Assembly (NCBI GenBank): GCA_031213475.1
Contig: JARUPZ010000013.1
Coordinates: forward strand, 7,835,338-7,899,337
Reading direction: 5' to 3'
Length of the DNA stretch: 64,000 nucleotides
Source of the DNA: Nereocystis luetkeana
Taxonomy: Eukaryota; Sar; Phaeophyceae; Laminariales; Laminariaceae
The notes under the pieces were generated by a model. The model was not told where the DNA came from and ran no database searches. It was given only the letters and a program-made list of their open reading frames with translations. A program made the position numbers and the translations under genes. Each line of letters starts with the position of its first letter. Positions within the stretch are counted from its first letter, which is position 1. Of this stretch, positions 1-10,213 are shown one piece after another.

Positions 1-672
1 GATGTGCAGCTTGAACACCAACGTTATGGAACTGGCGAACGACGGCCACGGTGAGCACCGGGCTTCACGCGAGGCGGGCGACGGCGCTGATTGTGGCAGA
101 GAGTGATAAAAGCTTTACCCGGACCGAATCGGTAGCGAGGTGGTCGCGAGAGGGGCGGACGGCGTACGAGGCAGAGAGAGAAGCTCTTCTGTGCGTTTTT
201 TTTCTTTTCTTCTTTTTGACCGGGTGCAAGGTGTCCCAATCAGGCAGAAAATTATTACACGAGAGGGGGCATATATATTTTTTCCTTTCCGAGTTGTCGG
301 TTTCATTTTCATTATTTTTGCTGCTGTGCCGTGCTGTGCTTTCGCCTTCTTAGTGCATACGAGTACAGACATAAGAGCAGATCGAAAGAAGAAAATAAGA
401 AAAGACAGTAGTAGTATCCTACCCGGGGTATGTACGTACGTACGACATCCGCGACGCGAAGCGTATGTGGCATCCGAGCTGGCGTCGGAGCTGTTTTTTC
501 CTGAAGTATACCGGCGGGAGTCTGGGCATTATCAAGTCGCCGGTTTGCAATTACGAACTAAACTCAATCGTGGACCTCGGTCACTTCGCATAATCTGATG
601 TACTGTTTCCCTTCCTCCTGAGCGAGCGTAGCGGGCGGCGTAGGCCGCCCGCGGAGCGAAGAGCCTCCTAAT
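1..672. other. Unassigned sequence with a GC hairpin
   Basis: I recognise no gene here; the short open frames overlap one another on both strands and have no recognisable domain. Around 615-660 there is a GC-rich inverted repeat (GCGGGCGGC ... GCCGCCCGC, 3-4 nt loop) that could form a stable stem. A short GTAC-type run (tacgtacgtacg) lies near 430. Nothing else stands out. Confidence 0.4.
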
Positions 673-925
673 TCGTATCGTAGAACATTTTTTTTACAAT
701 TTTTTTACTTTTTGTTTCGCGCAATCTTTCAATGTTCCATACTTTCCTGATCTTTTTTCCTAATGAGTGAAATTTGACGAACTGTATTTATTTAGTTTGT
801 TCCTGGAGATTTTTACGAATAGTGACAGAACGCCTCCGTATATTGATACATATTTCCAAATATTTCCAAACTTTGGCAATTAACTATGGAATAAACGCTC
901 TCCGATAATTACGAGCTATGAAATG
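673..925 (+). mobile_element. MITE-like repeat E, copy 1
   Basis: AT-rich non-coding repeat sharing long blocks with 2705-3031 and 59040-59255: a T-rich start, a segment around GACGAACT, then CGCCTCCGTATATTGATA, then TTTCCAAACTTTGG, and an end with CGCTCTCCGATAA. Partial copies at 2372-2465 and 32098-32190 show the outer terminus as CATTCTTATCGGAGAG. In the 32-kb copy this sequence also begins the element, which suggests terminal inverted repeats. It encodes nothing, so it looks like a non-autonomous DNA element. Superfamily not assigned. Confidence 0.55.
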
Positions 926-1088
926 GGATGGAAAACACACAAAGGTTTTATTCCCCAATCCGGACTACTCCCGGTTGTCGCAGTAGCGTCGGGTTTCAGG
1001 CTGGCACGAGTTGTATGCTCTTCATCATGGGGAATTACCCCCGCAATGTTCGGGCGCGTGGTATCATAGCTGTGCTGCATCATTTTTG

Positions 1089-1420
1089 CCAGACAGTCCC
1101 GGAAGAGAAGGCGATCGTTGATATTCGTGTGGTGTTTTTTTTCGGTTCGATCGCTCCATATTCACTGCATGCCCGCGAGTAGTCACTCTGACAGCACCCT
1201 AGACATCAGGCGTGTTTCTCTCTGTGTCCACGACTACCGCGCATTTCGTACGGTGAAGGCAGCACGCCAAACAGCAGCCGCTGTAGTAGTCAGCAGCCAC
1301 GACTGGGTTAGTGGGGGGAACGGGGGGGGCTCTATGTTGTATAGTTGAGAGGATATACGCGCGGCCATGTTATAGTACGCGACAGCACTGAAGAATCTAC
1401 TAATATTTTAACTCAGTCTC
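1089..1420 (+). repeat. Dispersed repeat G, copy 1
   Basis: This block resembles 21120-21450. Shared landmarks are CCAGACAGTCCCGGAAG, a CATGCCCGCGAG/CATGTTCGCGAG segment, ATTTCGTACGGTG, GCAGCACGCC, the AGCAGCCGCTGTA region and AGCCACG followed by a G-rich run and a TATAG box-like stretch. No coding frame is conserved between the two copies. It may be part of an LTR or a UTR of a larger element; I cannot assign it. Confidence 0.5.
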
Positions 1421-2371
1421 GCGTCTTATTTCCTCTCCAATTTCAGCAGACAGACATACATGCTTAATTCCATTTTTTTGTTGGTCGAGGAGGTGCAAAA
1501 CGCCAAGTTACTATATATAATTAAATTTCTTATTTTGCAAAGGCGTTCAATGCGACCTTTTTGTTCTTGAGCAGTTATCAAGAACTTTTTTTTTTTCTCA
1601 CATACATGGCATCGGTCACTCGTAATTCACAGGATATTTTTTTAGAAACGATGCTCTTCAGAACTGCAGGCACAAAGTTAATCGGAGCCCATCTTCAACG
1701 ACTCTGCTGTAGCACTATTATTACTACTCGCCCATAGAATAGGGGGTATAGCCACTCAATCGACCTGGTCTACGTTACGCACGTTGGGCGTCAATGCTCT
1801 CCCCCAGCTACTGACTGCCGTTTTTTCTCCGCCTGCTTGTCAATCTCCCAGCTGACTGTTCTGCCCGCCCGCTCCCCCGTCTGCTCTTTGTCGCTACGCT
1901 CTATCTAGTAAAACCCACGCACCCACCGCCGCGCTTGTTTCGGTGCTGAGTCCACCTAACGGTAGCTCAATGCTGCGCACCCTTATCCGTACACTTCTTT
2001 CGTGCCCTCCTGACTCTTGCGAGTGATCAGGTCACCAAACCACCTCATGCTTAGTCTCACTAACGCACCACGTTTCACTAGAGAGTTGTCTAGAGCAGGT
2101 GGTCTCGACTCTTCAAGACGAAACCCATCCGGAATAACCATCCTGATTGCCTCGTTTCCCGGTGGCATGTATGTCGTATTTGTCGTGCAGCAGAGCCAGC
2201 GCTTCTTTCCCGTTGTCAGAGGCATCTGCATGCCATACGATGGGATTGTGGGGGCAAACGAGAATGAAAAAAGCGTCGTATTTCACCTCAAACTCTCCGA
2301 GAACAAAACCGCAGTACAATACTACTGTAAGTCATAAGTCAGGAAGCGTCTTGTCAAGTACCCACTAACTC
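1421..2371. other. Unassigned AT-rich/intergenic stretch
   Basis: I see no supported gene. Open frames between 1983 and 2368 overlap on both strands (four mutually exclusive frames) and none has a known domain, so I treat them as chance. Confidence 0.4.
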
Positions 2372-2465
2372 TCATTCTTATCGTTAAGCGTTTTTTCCAA
2401 AAATTCCGAAGTTTGGAAATAATTGAAGATATGTATCAATATACGGAGGCGTTCTGTCGAGTCAC
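2372..2465 (-). mobile_element. MITE-like repeat E, truncated copy
   Basis: Reverse-complement match to the right-hand end of repeat E: CATTCTTATCG, TTTTTTCCAAAAATT, CGAAGTTTGGAAAT, ATGTATCAATATACGGAGGCG. Only the terminal 95 bp or so is present. Confidence 0.6.
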
Positions 2466-2704
2466 CCCACGGTAGAGGTTGCACGTTTTGTGGGACAAGG
2501 GTTTCTGACCTCAATTGAGTTCCTCGAGTGAGGAACTACCAGTAAGGATGAAACATTTACTCCTATATTCGTTTTAGGACTATTAATGGCGCAAACAGGT
2601 GCCGGTCGGGCGGGTGGCACCAACGATTGTTTTACAAGTACTTTATCGGGTGAGATATTGAGCTCCTACTGTTAGGGGCTCAGGAACGTCTGGTGCACCC
2701 CTAC

Positions 2705-3031
2705 TGTGGGATGGCTCGCTTTTTTTTCAATTTTACGACATTTTCTTTGCGCAATTTTTCAATCTTCCATATTATCCTGTATCGTTTTATCCAAATATTG
2801 GAATGTTAACCCCTTTAGAACCGCAGTCCCGTTTTGGGGACAGACTACTTAAAGTTTGAGTGGTTTGTCCCCAAAACGAGACTGCGGTTCTCAAAGGGTT
2901 AACGAACTTGATATTTTTGCTTGTTGTGGAGGATTTCACGAATAGTGACAAAACGCCTCCGTATATTGATACATATCTCCAATTATTTCCAAACTTTGGA
3001 AATTTTGGAAAAAACTCTCTCCGATAAGAAT
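2705..3031 (+). mobile_element. MITE-like repeat E, copy 2 (interrupted)
   Basis: Same block order as at 673 and 59040: T-rich start with ACGACATTTTCTTT, TTCAATCTTCCATA, AACGAACTTGAT, ATTTCACGAATAG, CGCCTCCGTATATTGATA, TTTCCAAACTTTGG, and the terminus CTCTCCGATAAGAATGA. It is interrupted at 2805-2903 by a separate hairpin element that the other copies lack, so that insertion came after this copy. Confidence 0.65.
2805..2903. mobile_element. 99-bp foldback hairpin element F
   Basis: Nearly perfect inverted repeat that begins and ends with GTTAAC: the left arm reads GTTAACCCCTTTAGAACCGC and continues through CAGTCCCGTTTTGGGGACA, and the right arm is its reverse complement with few mismatches. 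The central spacer is about 20 nt. It sits inside repeat E where the sister copies have continuous sequence. A diverged partner (TTTGTCCCCAAAATGGGGCTGCGG) lies at 19996-20059. No coding capacity. Confidence 0.7.
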
Positions 3032-3085
3032 GAAATGAAACACCGGTAACACTGTATCAAGCTACCTGTACGGTAAACTGTTATA

Positions 3086-3426
3086 TTGATTACCTTGGGC
3101 TGGGTAATCGATCGGTCTTTTACCCCTTTAGCTCAGTAAGTAGGTAACACCATCACATTTGAGGTCGTCCAGGTCTCGGGTTCGAACCTCACTTCGAACG
3201 TTCCTTTTACAGAAATGCTTGCGCGTGCACACCTAGAAAAACACATCTCCCTGGTTCCCCAGGTAATGAAACGAAGCGGATAGGTCAGCGTACGGACGTA
3301 TACGGTTCCGACGCCCCAAAGTTCCCGCCGTTCAGAGGCGGGGAGAGTGTTATAAGGTTACCTTGGGCTGGGTAATCGATCGGTATTTTACCCCTATAGC
3401 TCAGTAGTAGTAGGTAACACCTTCAC
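3086..3426 (+). mobile_element. tRNA-derived repeat S1 with terminal direct repeats, copy 1
   Basis: The head resembles a tRNA gene and carries pol III internal promoter boxes: an A-box-like TTTAGCTCAGTAAGTAGG and a B box GGGTTCGAACC. A shared body follows (AACACATCTCCCTGGTTCCC, TAATGAAACGAAGCGG, GTATACGGTTCCGACGCC). The start of the head is then repeated (GGGCTGGGTAATCGATCGGT ... TAGCTCAGTAG ... AACACCTTC), and the element stops before a second B box. Copies at 46848-47182 (minus) and 57470-57803 have the same arrangement and the same end point. Best described as a SINE-like retroposon with terminal repeats. Confidence 0.75.
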
Positions 3427-3499
3427 AAAACCCCCTTACTTGAAGAGCTGAACCAAACGAGACTACATGTAGATGCAACAACACAAAACATAAAACCCC

Positions 3500-3790
3500 T
3501 ATACCATTACCTTCTTCCAGGCTGTCCTCGTATTCCTCCTCGCTGTCCTCGTCCCCGTCGACCTAAACTCGCTGTCCTCGTCCTCATCCCCGTCCCCACT
3601 GCCCTCGTCCTGTTCCCCTTCTCCTTGATTTTTCTCCCCGCCAACTTACCCATCCGCTTCCTCTCCACTCTCATCACCCCCCCCCCCCCCCCCCCTCCCG
3701 CGACCATCACCGTCATTTTCTCTATCATCAGCTCGTTGCCCGTCGATTTCCTCCCCACTGCTCCCATCCCCCCCCCAAACCTAACCCTAC
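3500..3790. repeat. C-rich low-complexity tract with poly-C
   Basis: Strongly strand-asymmetric C/T-rich DNA with repeated CTGTCCTCGTC/CCTCGTCCCCGTC units and a poly-C run of about 17 near 3677-3695. The minus-strand frame it opens is Gly/Arg-rich and compositional only; I do not call it a gene. Confidence 0.7.
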
Positions 3791-3977
3791 TCTAGTAGCA
3801 AGCAGTACACCACCCACCGCCTCACTGCTTCCGTCCGCATCGAAAAAAAACAAAGGGAGTTGCAATACATTTATTTGAGTGCTTGCAGAGGGGAAAGGAT
3901 TTCGTTTGACGAAACAAAAAGTGGAAAAATCCAAGGCTTATCACGGTATTTCGGGGGGACGGTAAAGGCGGTAACGA

Positions 3978-4345
3978 CGGGACGGGACGGGACGGTAAAA
4001 CCGCCGTCAAAATGGTCGCGCCGTCCCGTCCCGTCCCGTCCCGTCCCGCCGACAAATTCCCTGAATGGCACATACCGTCCCGTCCCGCCGATATAATCTC
4101 TTCCGTTGAAAATTACCGTTCCGTCCCGCCGATAAAATCTCTCCCGTCGAAAATTACCGTCCCGTCCCGCCGATAAAATCTCTCCCGTTGAAAATTACCG
4201 TCCCGTCCCGCCGTGACATCGAACAAATACTGTCCCGTCCCGTCGTGACACCTAACAAATACCGTCCCGTCCCGCCGTGACACCGAACAATTACCGTCCC
4301 GTCCCGCCGTGAACCTGAAAAATTACCGTCCCGTCCCGCCGACAA
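3978..4345. repeat. CCCGT / ACCGTCCCGTCCCGCCG minisatellite
   Basis: A pentameric core (CCCGT, on the other strand ACGGG) runs at about 3978-4000 and 4017-4047. Then come variant 30-40 bp units containing ACCGTCCCGTCCCGCCG followed by ATAAAATCTCTC or TGACACCGAACAA spacers. The complementary strand has many GGGAC runs that satisfy the G3N2 pattern for a G-quadruplex. Confidence 0.85.
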
Positions 4346-4744
4346 AATCTCTCCCGCGAAATTTTGGGCTCCGGCGGACATAACGTGCCTCTTCCCCTGC
4401 GAGATACATTCACTCGAGTTGGTCTGTTCCCATCCATTCCCATTACGAATCACGAAATAAATAAAGAAAGTAACATCGAGTTGTTGTACTAAATATCAGT
4501 AGTAATAGTAATTATTATTCCTATAGAACTACGAGGTACTATTATTAATAATACATGTTATCATAAATTACACACAACTCCCATACCAGGTATACTACTA
4601 TGAATGAAAAACGTAAAAAACAAAATGAAATACGTATCGAACAGAGTAAATAGTTGTACACAGGCGTATTACGCAGTTTGCAAAATTGAAAATTGAGGGT
4701 ATCAACTACTATAATAGAATTAGTAAGCAGTCGAACTCACAGCG

Positions 4745-5012
4745 GATGACTGAAGACGTATTTGTTTTCGTATTTTCATCACTTTAAATCTTGGAAAATA
4801 CGGCATTTATTGCTCCGCACCACCTTTAGTTTTGATAACTTAAAATAAAGTCCAGCCATACAGCAGCTATTAGTAGCTGCTGATCATCAACGCCAGCACC
4901 GTTTATGCTGAACAAAGAACTAAAGGTGATGCGGAGCAATTTCATATTTTCCAATATTTAAAGTGATGAAAATACGAAAATAAATACGTCTTCAGTCATC
5001 AGCTTTCATGTC
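4745..5012. repeat. Inverted repeat arms at the distal end of element A
   Basis: The segment at about 4745-4835 (GATGACTGAAGACGTATTTG ... GCTCCGCACCACC) is the reverse complement of about 4920-5012 (ggtgATGCGGAGCAA ... ACGTCTTCAGTCATC). The loop of about 85 bp contains a copy of the AATAAAGTCCAGCC...GCCAGCACC terminus. It would fold into a long hairpin. The 28-kb copy has direct duplication of this segment instead, so this end of the element is rearranged. Confidence 0.65.
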
Positions 5013-5063
5013 TACATAATATAAAAATAAAGTCCAGCCATACAGCTGATCATCAACGCCAGC

Positions 5064-5341
5064 ACCTGAGATGAGTAGGCAGCGCCGCGCATCCGCCGTG
5101 GATGGTGTCCAAGGGAACGGGGGTGGAGGGGGCAACAGGAGAAGTGGCAGAAAGGCCGACCAAGGGAATGCGGAGAGGGGGGGGAACAGGAGGGGTAGAA
5201 GGGAAACGGCGGTAGACGAAACTAGGAAGGAGATGGCAGACAGGGCAGCAGGGCACCAGGCCGACTAGGAAGTAGAACATGACCATACTGCCAGTGCTAC
5301 CAACTGGTGCAGCTGGTTCGAACGTGGTCTTCCCTTGTCTA
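5064..5341 (+). mobile_element. LINE family 3' UTR fragment, part 1 of a split copy
   Basis: It matches the region downstream of reverse transcriptase in the LINE at 24233-25960 (from about 24940) and the - strand LINE (about 29525-29810): GATGAGTAGGCAGCGCCGCG, CATCCGCCGTGGATGG, GGAAACGGCGGTAGACGAAA, AGGAAGTAGAACATGACCAT and GGTTCGAACGTGGTCTT. The match stops where a Copia LTR begins (5342) and resumes at 10214, so this copy is older than the Copia insertion. Its third part is 16144-16335. Confidence 0.75.
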
Positions 5342-5712
5342 TGTTGGTAATAACCGTTCGTCATAAGTCGCACACATGTCTGACGTGTCTGATCGTGGAT
5401 ACGTGTATTTTGTATAAGTGGATATTCCGCCAGGCTAATGTTTCTAACCGTGCGGATACGTGTGATTTGTGTAACTGGAAAAATGCGGCGGGATTTATGA
5501 TTTCCCGAATGGGTTTTGGTATAAACATCATCTGGATACCTTTTTATGGGATCCTGGGACGAAGGGATAGCCCCCCTTCGTTCACTTCATATTTGGTAGT
5601 TTCTAATATACACCTGGTTCAACATCTTCTCTCTGGCCTCATGGCAAACTCCCGGGTGTTCACTCTCTGCCCCTCCTAACCGAGACAACCCATTACACGA
5701 GGTGATCGATTA
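5342..5712 (+). repeat. 5' LTR of the Copia element
   Basis: It begins TGTTGGTAATAACCG and aligns throughout with 9844-10213, including GTCGCACACATGTCTGA, TTTTGGTATAAACATCATC, AAGGGATAGCCCCCCTTCG, CACCTGGTTCAACATCTTC and CCCATTACACGAGGTG. The end is placed at GATTA, where the two copies stop matching. There is no canonical CA end and no clear tRNA primer site after it. Confidence 0.85.
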
Positions 5713-5761
5713 TGCTAGCAACAATTGATATATCAAAGATAACTCGTGTAAGGGTTGCAAG

Positions 5762-7290
5762 ATGGACCCATCGATCATCGCGGACCTCCCCGAGGAAACT
5801 CGGAATGCGATTGAAGCGAATTTTGCTCGTTACGCCGCAGGACTGATCAAAGCCTAGGAAGAGGACCGTGCCGCCAACCGCGAGGAACAAGCAAGAAGAG
5901 ACAGAGAACGAGAGCAAGCCCAGGAGAACAAGCCTAGGAGCAGCACCGTCCAGTCCACAGAGCAATTCCCGCAGGACTACGCTCGAGCTCAGCAGCAGGG
6001 ATGGGCTACAGGCCCCCCGTCAGGCACGTTTCGAATTAGCAGCAACAGTAGTCCTAAAGTGTTTGATGGTATTTTCAAGAACGGGGAGGAAATACAGCAG
6101 AGAGTTATGGTGTTTGAGGGTCAAATGATAGCACTCTTTGGGGAGGAGGGTTGCCTAGGATCAGTAAGCACGGATGAAGGGGACCAACAGTGAGGCCCTC
6201 AATAGAGAGCTTGGGGCGGAGGCGGTAGCCAAGGCACGCGTAACATGGAGGGTACTGATCAACCAGATTACATACTTGCCCATACTGAATATGATTTTAT
6301 CAGCCCGTAGCCCAAGTGAGGGATGGAAAATCTTCACGAATTTTTGTGCTCCTCAATCTGCTACCGAGAAGGCCAGGCTGACTCAAGCGTGGTCGTACAG
6401 CCTGAGAATGAAGGAGAACGAACCCCCCAACGAGTACTTTGCGAGAGGTAGTGTCCTTAGAAGCCGGCTTGCTTTTCATGGGGTAGTATTCTCTGATGTA
6501 GATGCTAACCAACATTTTGCCCGTAACCTTTCATCCGCCTTCGGAGTGCAAAAGAGCATTTTTCTCACGAACGCAGAGTTGACTTGCAAGGACCTTGAAG
6601 ATGTGGTGCTCAGCGCTCATGGCGAGATGGAGATGGCGAGGGAGGCGTAGACGAGGACTGGGACGGGACACGCCCTCGTTGCTCCCGACTGGTCTGGCCG
6701 GGGCAACGGGGGTGTTCAACATGGCGGGAGAGGAGGACGCGGCGGACGAGGCAGCAGCAGCAAAATCAACATCAGCAGCAGCAACATCAGCAACATCAGC
6801 CTCAGCAGCAGCAACAGCTGCAGCAGCAACAACAGCAGCCACAGCCGCAACACCAGCAACCGCAGCACGTCAGCGGTCGCGGTGGTGGCGGTTGGAGCGG
6901 AGCACCACAGCCGTGGGGCCCTGGAGGAATAGGGCCCGGCGGCAGGGGAGGCAGAGGAAGGTATGTGGACGGTCGCGGGCAAGCGGTCGGGGGTAGGGGG
7001 AGAGGCTTGCCATCATACCCCCCCCCCCCCAGGCGACTACGACTACTCCCGATACCCACCGAACCTTCCCCGCCCGTTTGATAATCAGCTGCCGGTGCAT
7101 GGGGCGGACCCTCGCAAACGATGCCAGAACTGCAACGAGTTGGGGCACGTGCATCAGTATTGCGCGTGGCGAGTGGACCCTCCAAGGCACCCTCATGCCC
7201 CCGGGCCCGCGCCACCTGTCCTCGGGCGTACCGCCCCCGGCGGGGCATCCCACTTTTCGTCTGCAACACCTGGCCGGCAGTAGCCGTGGG
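5762..7290 (+). pseudogene. Copia gag, interrupted, with zinc knuckle
   Basis: An ATG at 5762 opens a frame with an early TAG (about 5857), then a charged Glu/Arg/Gln-rich stretch. A longer open segment at 6174-6650 resembles the helical capsid-like part of Copia Gag (SLRMKENEPPNEYF, ANQHFARNLSSAF, LEDVVLSAHG). A frame change and Gln/Ala triplet expansions (CAG/GCA repeats, 6740-6880) follow. A CCHC knuckle CQNCNELGHVHQYC lies at about 7123-7164. Gag would package RNA into particles; here the frame is broken in at least two places. Confidence 0.75.
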
Positions 7291-7724
7291 CACACTCGTA
7301 CGGTCAAGAAAACGTTGCCACCGTCGCCGCCGCCTCCGCTGCCGCCGTCTCCGCTGCCGCCGCCGCCTATGGTCACGCCTATGGTCACGCCTATGGTACT
7401 GACACTACCGCTGCCGCCGCCGACGGCAGCTACTACTACGACGACGACTACGGTGACTACTACTACTACGAGGAAGAGCAGCACCACTACCAGCCATCTC
7501 CTCCGCAGGAGTATCAGCCACCACCTTCGCAGCAGTACCAGGCAACGCCACCACCGCCGGCGCCGCACCAGCAGCAGATCGCGCCCTATACCTACGAACA
7601 ACCTCAACCGCCACCGACGCCGCCGTCCCACCAAAATCATAACCCCCCCGGCTATGCCTCGTCCTCTTCCTCTTCGCCTTCTCCCGGAGCATCTTCATCT
7701 CCTCAGAGCGCTCTGCATCTACTC

Positions 7725-8290
7725 ATGGCACGTTCAGTGCCACAAGGCGAGTTGTATTCTAGTTTAGATGGGGTAGGAGCTGGGTTGGGGCTTGCTAGTC
7801 AGTCTCCCAGAGAGACAGTCGGGGGGCGTGGGGTAGGTTCAGCAGGTAGCGAGTTTTGGGTTTCGGATAACGGGGCTACTAACCACATGACCAGCAGCTC
7901 TCGCAACATGTATGACTGGGTAGAGATCCCTCGTGGTGAAGAGAAGGTTTTGATTGTTGATGGAAAGACTATGCGAGTGCTTGGTGTAGGTAGCCTCAAT
8001 CTGAAGATGCACTCCAAAACTGATTTTAATGGCAAGTTTCATGACGTATACGTGACGGAGGGGATCGGATTCAACCTGTTTTCCATCCATGATGCACAAG
8101 CGAGACAATCCATCACCCTTGACAAGGATGGCATGGACCCGACCCCAACTACAGGACTTACAGCTGTGTCTGCTTTGTCTGGTGGTTCCCCCCCCACCCT
8201 TTCTGAACATGTTGTGCCTGATTTCCCTCTTCCCCCCCCCCTCGAACCCCCAACCCCCCTTAAATGTAGGTGGGGCAGGGCCCTTGGATG
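7725..8290 (+). pseudogene. Copia aspartic protease and start of pol
   Basis: The peptide FWVSDNGATNHMTSSS at about 7855-7902 is the Copia protease signature, but the usual D-S-G triad reads D-N-G. The flap-like VLIVDGKTMRVLGVGSL and a following VYVTEGIGFNLFSI fit the pre-integrase part. The frame then runs straight into a Pro-rich linker (about 8160-8270) normally found after integrase, so the integrase core has been deleted. The N in place of the S next to the catalytic Asp could impair activity; this is inferred from the motif only. Confidence 0.75.
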
Positions 8291-8670
8291 ATGGTTCCCA
8301 CCCCCTTTCTCCCCTTAGTATAGGAGGGGTAGTCCCTGCGGATAATGGTTTTCCGCCCGCCTCTAGAGGCGTGGTGCCTGCGGACATTGGTTTCCCGCCC
8401 ACGGCTTCAGGTGAAGTTGGTGTAGTACCATCGGCGCAGCTCCCGACGGAGCCGCCCACTGTGTCGTCCCTTGGAAAAGGGCACGGAGTGGTAACGAGTA
8501 GGCCTCTTGTCACTGCCCCCGGGACGCAAGAGACAAACAAGTGCGTTTTTTGGGCGTCGTTTTTAGATTGTGATCGGCAAGGGAGACTTTGTTTCAGGAT
8601 CGGGAGAGTTTAGCTTCTCGGGACCGGATAAAATAGACCCACGCACCAATAGACAGACAGAGACGTTGAC

Positions 8671-8888
<218 letters not shown>

Positions 8889-8893
8889 GGTGA

Positions 8894-9409
8894 TTACGTC
8901 GCAGGTGTCTTGTTTATACGCTTTCGGAGTGGCGGTTGGTTAGTGGCGTTAGTTTTTCGAGGAGAGTCACGGTTGACCGTTTTGCTTCTGGAGGTTGTTT
9001 TTTCGTTTTTAGTTTTAGGGATGTGTGGGGGTGCTCGTGTGTCTTGGTTTTCTAGGATACAGAAACTCATCACACTCTCTACGACGGAGGCAGCGTACGT
9101 GGCGCTTGCAGACGTCGTTAAGGAATTGTTGTTTTTGAGGCAGGTTTGGCGTTTCATGTTGCCTGATGTCGGCGTGACCTGCATACCGGTGTTCGAGGAT
9201 AACCAGGGTGCGGTGCAGCTGGCGCAGAATCCTATCCCTAACCCTAAGCACATTGACGTACATCACCATTTCCTCAGGGAACTGGTATGAAGGGAAGATA
9301 TATCGATCATTCACGTACAATCCCCTTACCAGCATGCGGATTTCTTAACCAAAGCGATACCGCGGGACTCTTTTGAGTTTCACCGTTGTCTGGCAATGAT
9401 CATGTGGTG
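8894..9409 (+). pseudogene. Copia RNase H and C-terminus of pol
   Basis: The frame reads KLITLSTTEAAYVALADVVK, the usual Copia RNase H signature (S-T-x-E-A-E/A-Y), then FEDNQGAVQLAQNP and HIDVHHHFLRELV. After one in-frame TGA (9288-9290) the same frame continues through ISIIHVQSPYQHADFLTKAI to a stop near 9407. RNase H removes the RNA strand during reverse transcription. Only this terminal piece of pol survives, directly after the GA tract. Confidence 0.85.
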
Positions 9410-9424
9410 ATTTTATGCTGGATA

Positions 9425-9655
9425 TCCTGATTTTTATTTCCCGGATTTAAATTTGGGTTTTTCGACACTGGTTTTTATTTTTCGGATTTGAGTCTGGGTT
9501 TTTCGACACTGATTTTGAATTTTCGGATTTGAGTTTGGGTTTTTCGACAATGATTTGTATTGTTCGGGTTTAAGTTTTGGTTTCCGACACTATTTTGTTT
9601 TTTCGGATTTGAGTTTGGGTTTTTCGACACTGATTTAGGAATTTTCGGATTTCAC
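9425..9655. repeat. Tandem repeat of about 47 bp in the Copia 3' region
   Basis: Five or so imperfect units of the pattern CGGATTTGAGTTTGGGTTTT-TCGACACTGATTTT. They lie between the pol stop and the 3' LTR, where a Copia element normally has a short 3' UTR and polypurine tract. Confidence 0.85.
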
Positions 9656-9843
9656 AGCTGGGAGGCAGCTGTTTGTTTCTATAGATTGTTTTTTTGTTTC
9701 TGTGTTTGGAGTAATATAGCACCACAGCAGTACTACTTGTAGTGTTACGACAGGAGGATTTATCTGTTGGAATCATTGTGGACCTATTTGGAGTACGGTA
9801 TAATAAGACTATTATCATGACAGTGTACTGCGACTAGGGAGGC

Positions 9844-10213
9844 TGTTGGTCATAACCGTTCGTCATAAGTCGCACACATGTCTGATGTGTCTGATCGTGG
9901 ATACGTGTCATTTGTACAAGTGGATATTCGGCCATGCTGATGTGTCTAGTCGTGCGGATACGTGTGATCTGTTTAAATGGAAAAATGCGGCGGGATTTAT
10001 GATTCCCCCAATGGGTTTTGGTATAAACATCATCTGGATACCTTTTATTGGATCCTGGGACGAAGGGATAGCCCCCCTTCGTTCACTTGATCTTTGCTGA
10101 TTTCTAATGTACACCTGGTTCAACATCTTCTCTCTGGCCTCGTGGCAAAATCCCGGGTGTTCACTCACTGCCCCTCCTAACCGAGACCACCCATTACACG
10201 AGGTGGTCGATTA
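9844..10213 (+). repeat. 3' LTR of the Copia element
   Basis: Begins TGTTGGTCATAACCG and aligns end to end with 5342-5712, with scattered substitutions. LINE sequence resumes immediately after (GTCTTCTC, then CTTTCTTGCGCCGACTC). Confidence 0.85.

Larger units (their letters stand above)
3930..5066 (-). mobile_element. Repeat element A, copy 1 (with CCCGT array)
   Basis: Inverted relative to the copy at 27805-28487. The shared terminus is CCAAGGCTTATCACGGTATT (the element's 3' end on the minus strand). Inward come the GGGAC/CCCGT-type array, a unique block (GCCTCTTCCCCTGCGAGATACA, given here as its halves GCCTCTTCCCC and TGCGAGATACA, then TCCCATCCATTCCCA) and an AT-rich body. The far end carries AATAAAGTCCAGCCATACA and ATCAACGCCAGCACC twice (about 4850 and 5030). 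It abuts a LINE fragment at 5064. No open frame is shared between the copies. Confidence 0.65.

Noticed and set aside
6716..7698. Minus-strand frames up to 256 codons opposite the Copia gag
   Set aside because: Shadows of GC-rich triplet DNA; the plus strand carries the zinc knuckle and protease in Copia order.
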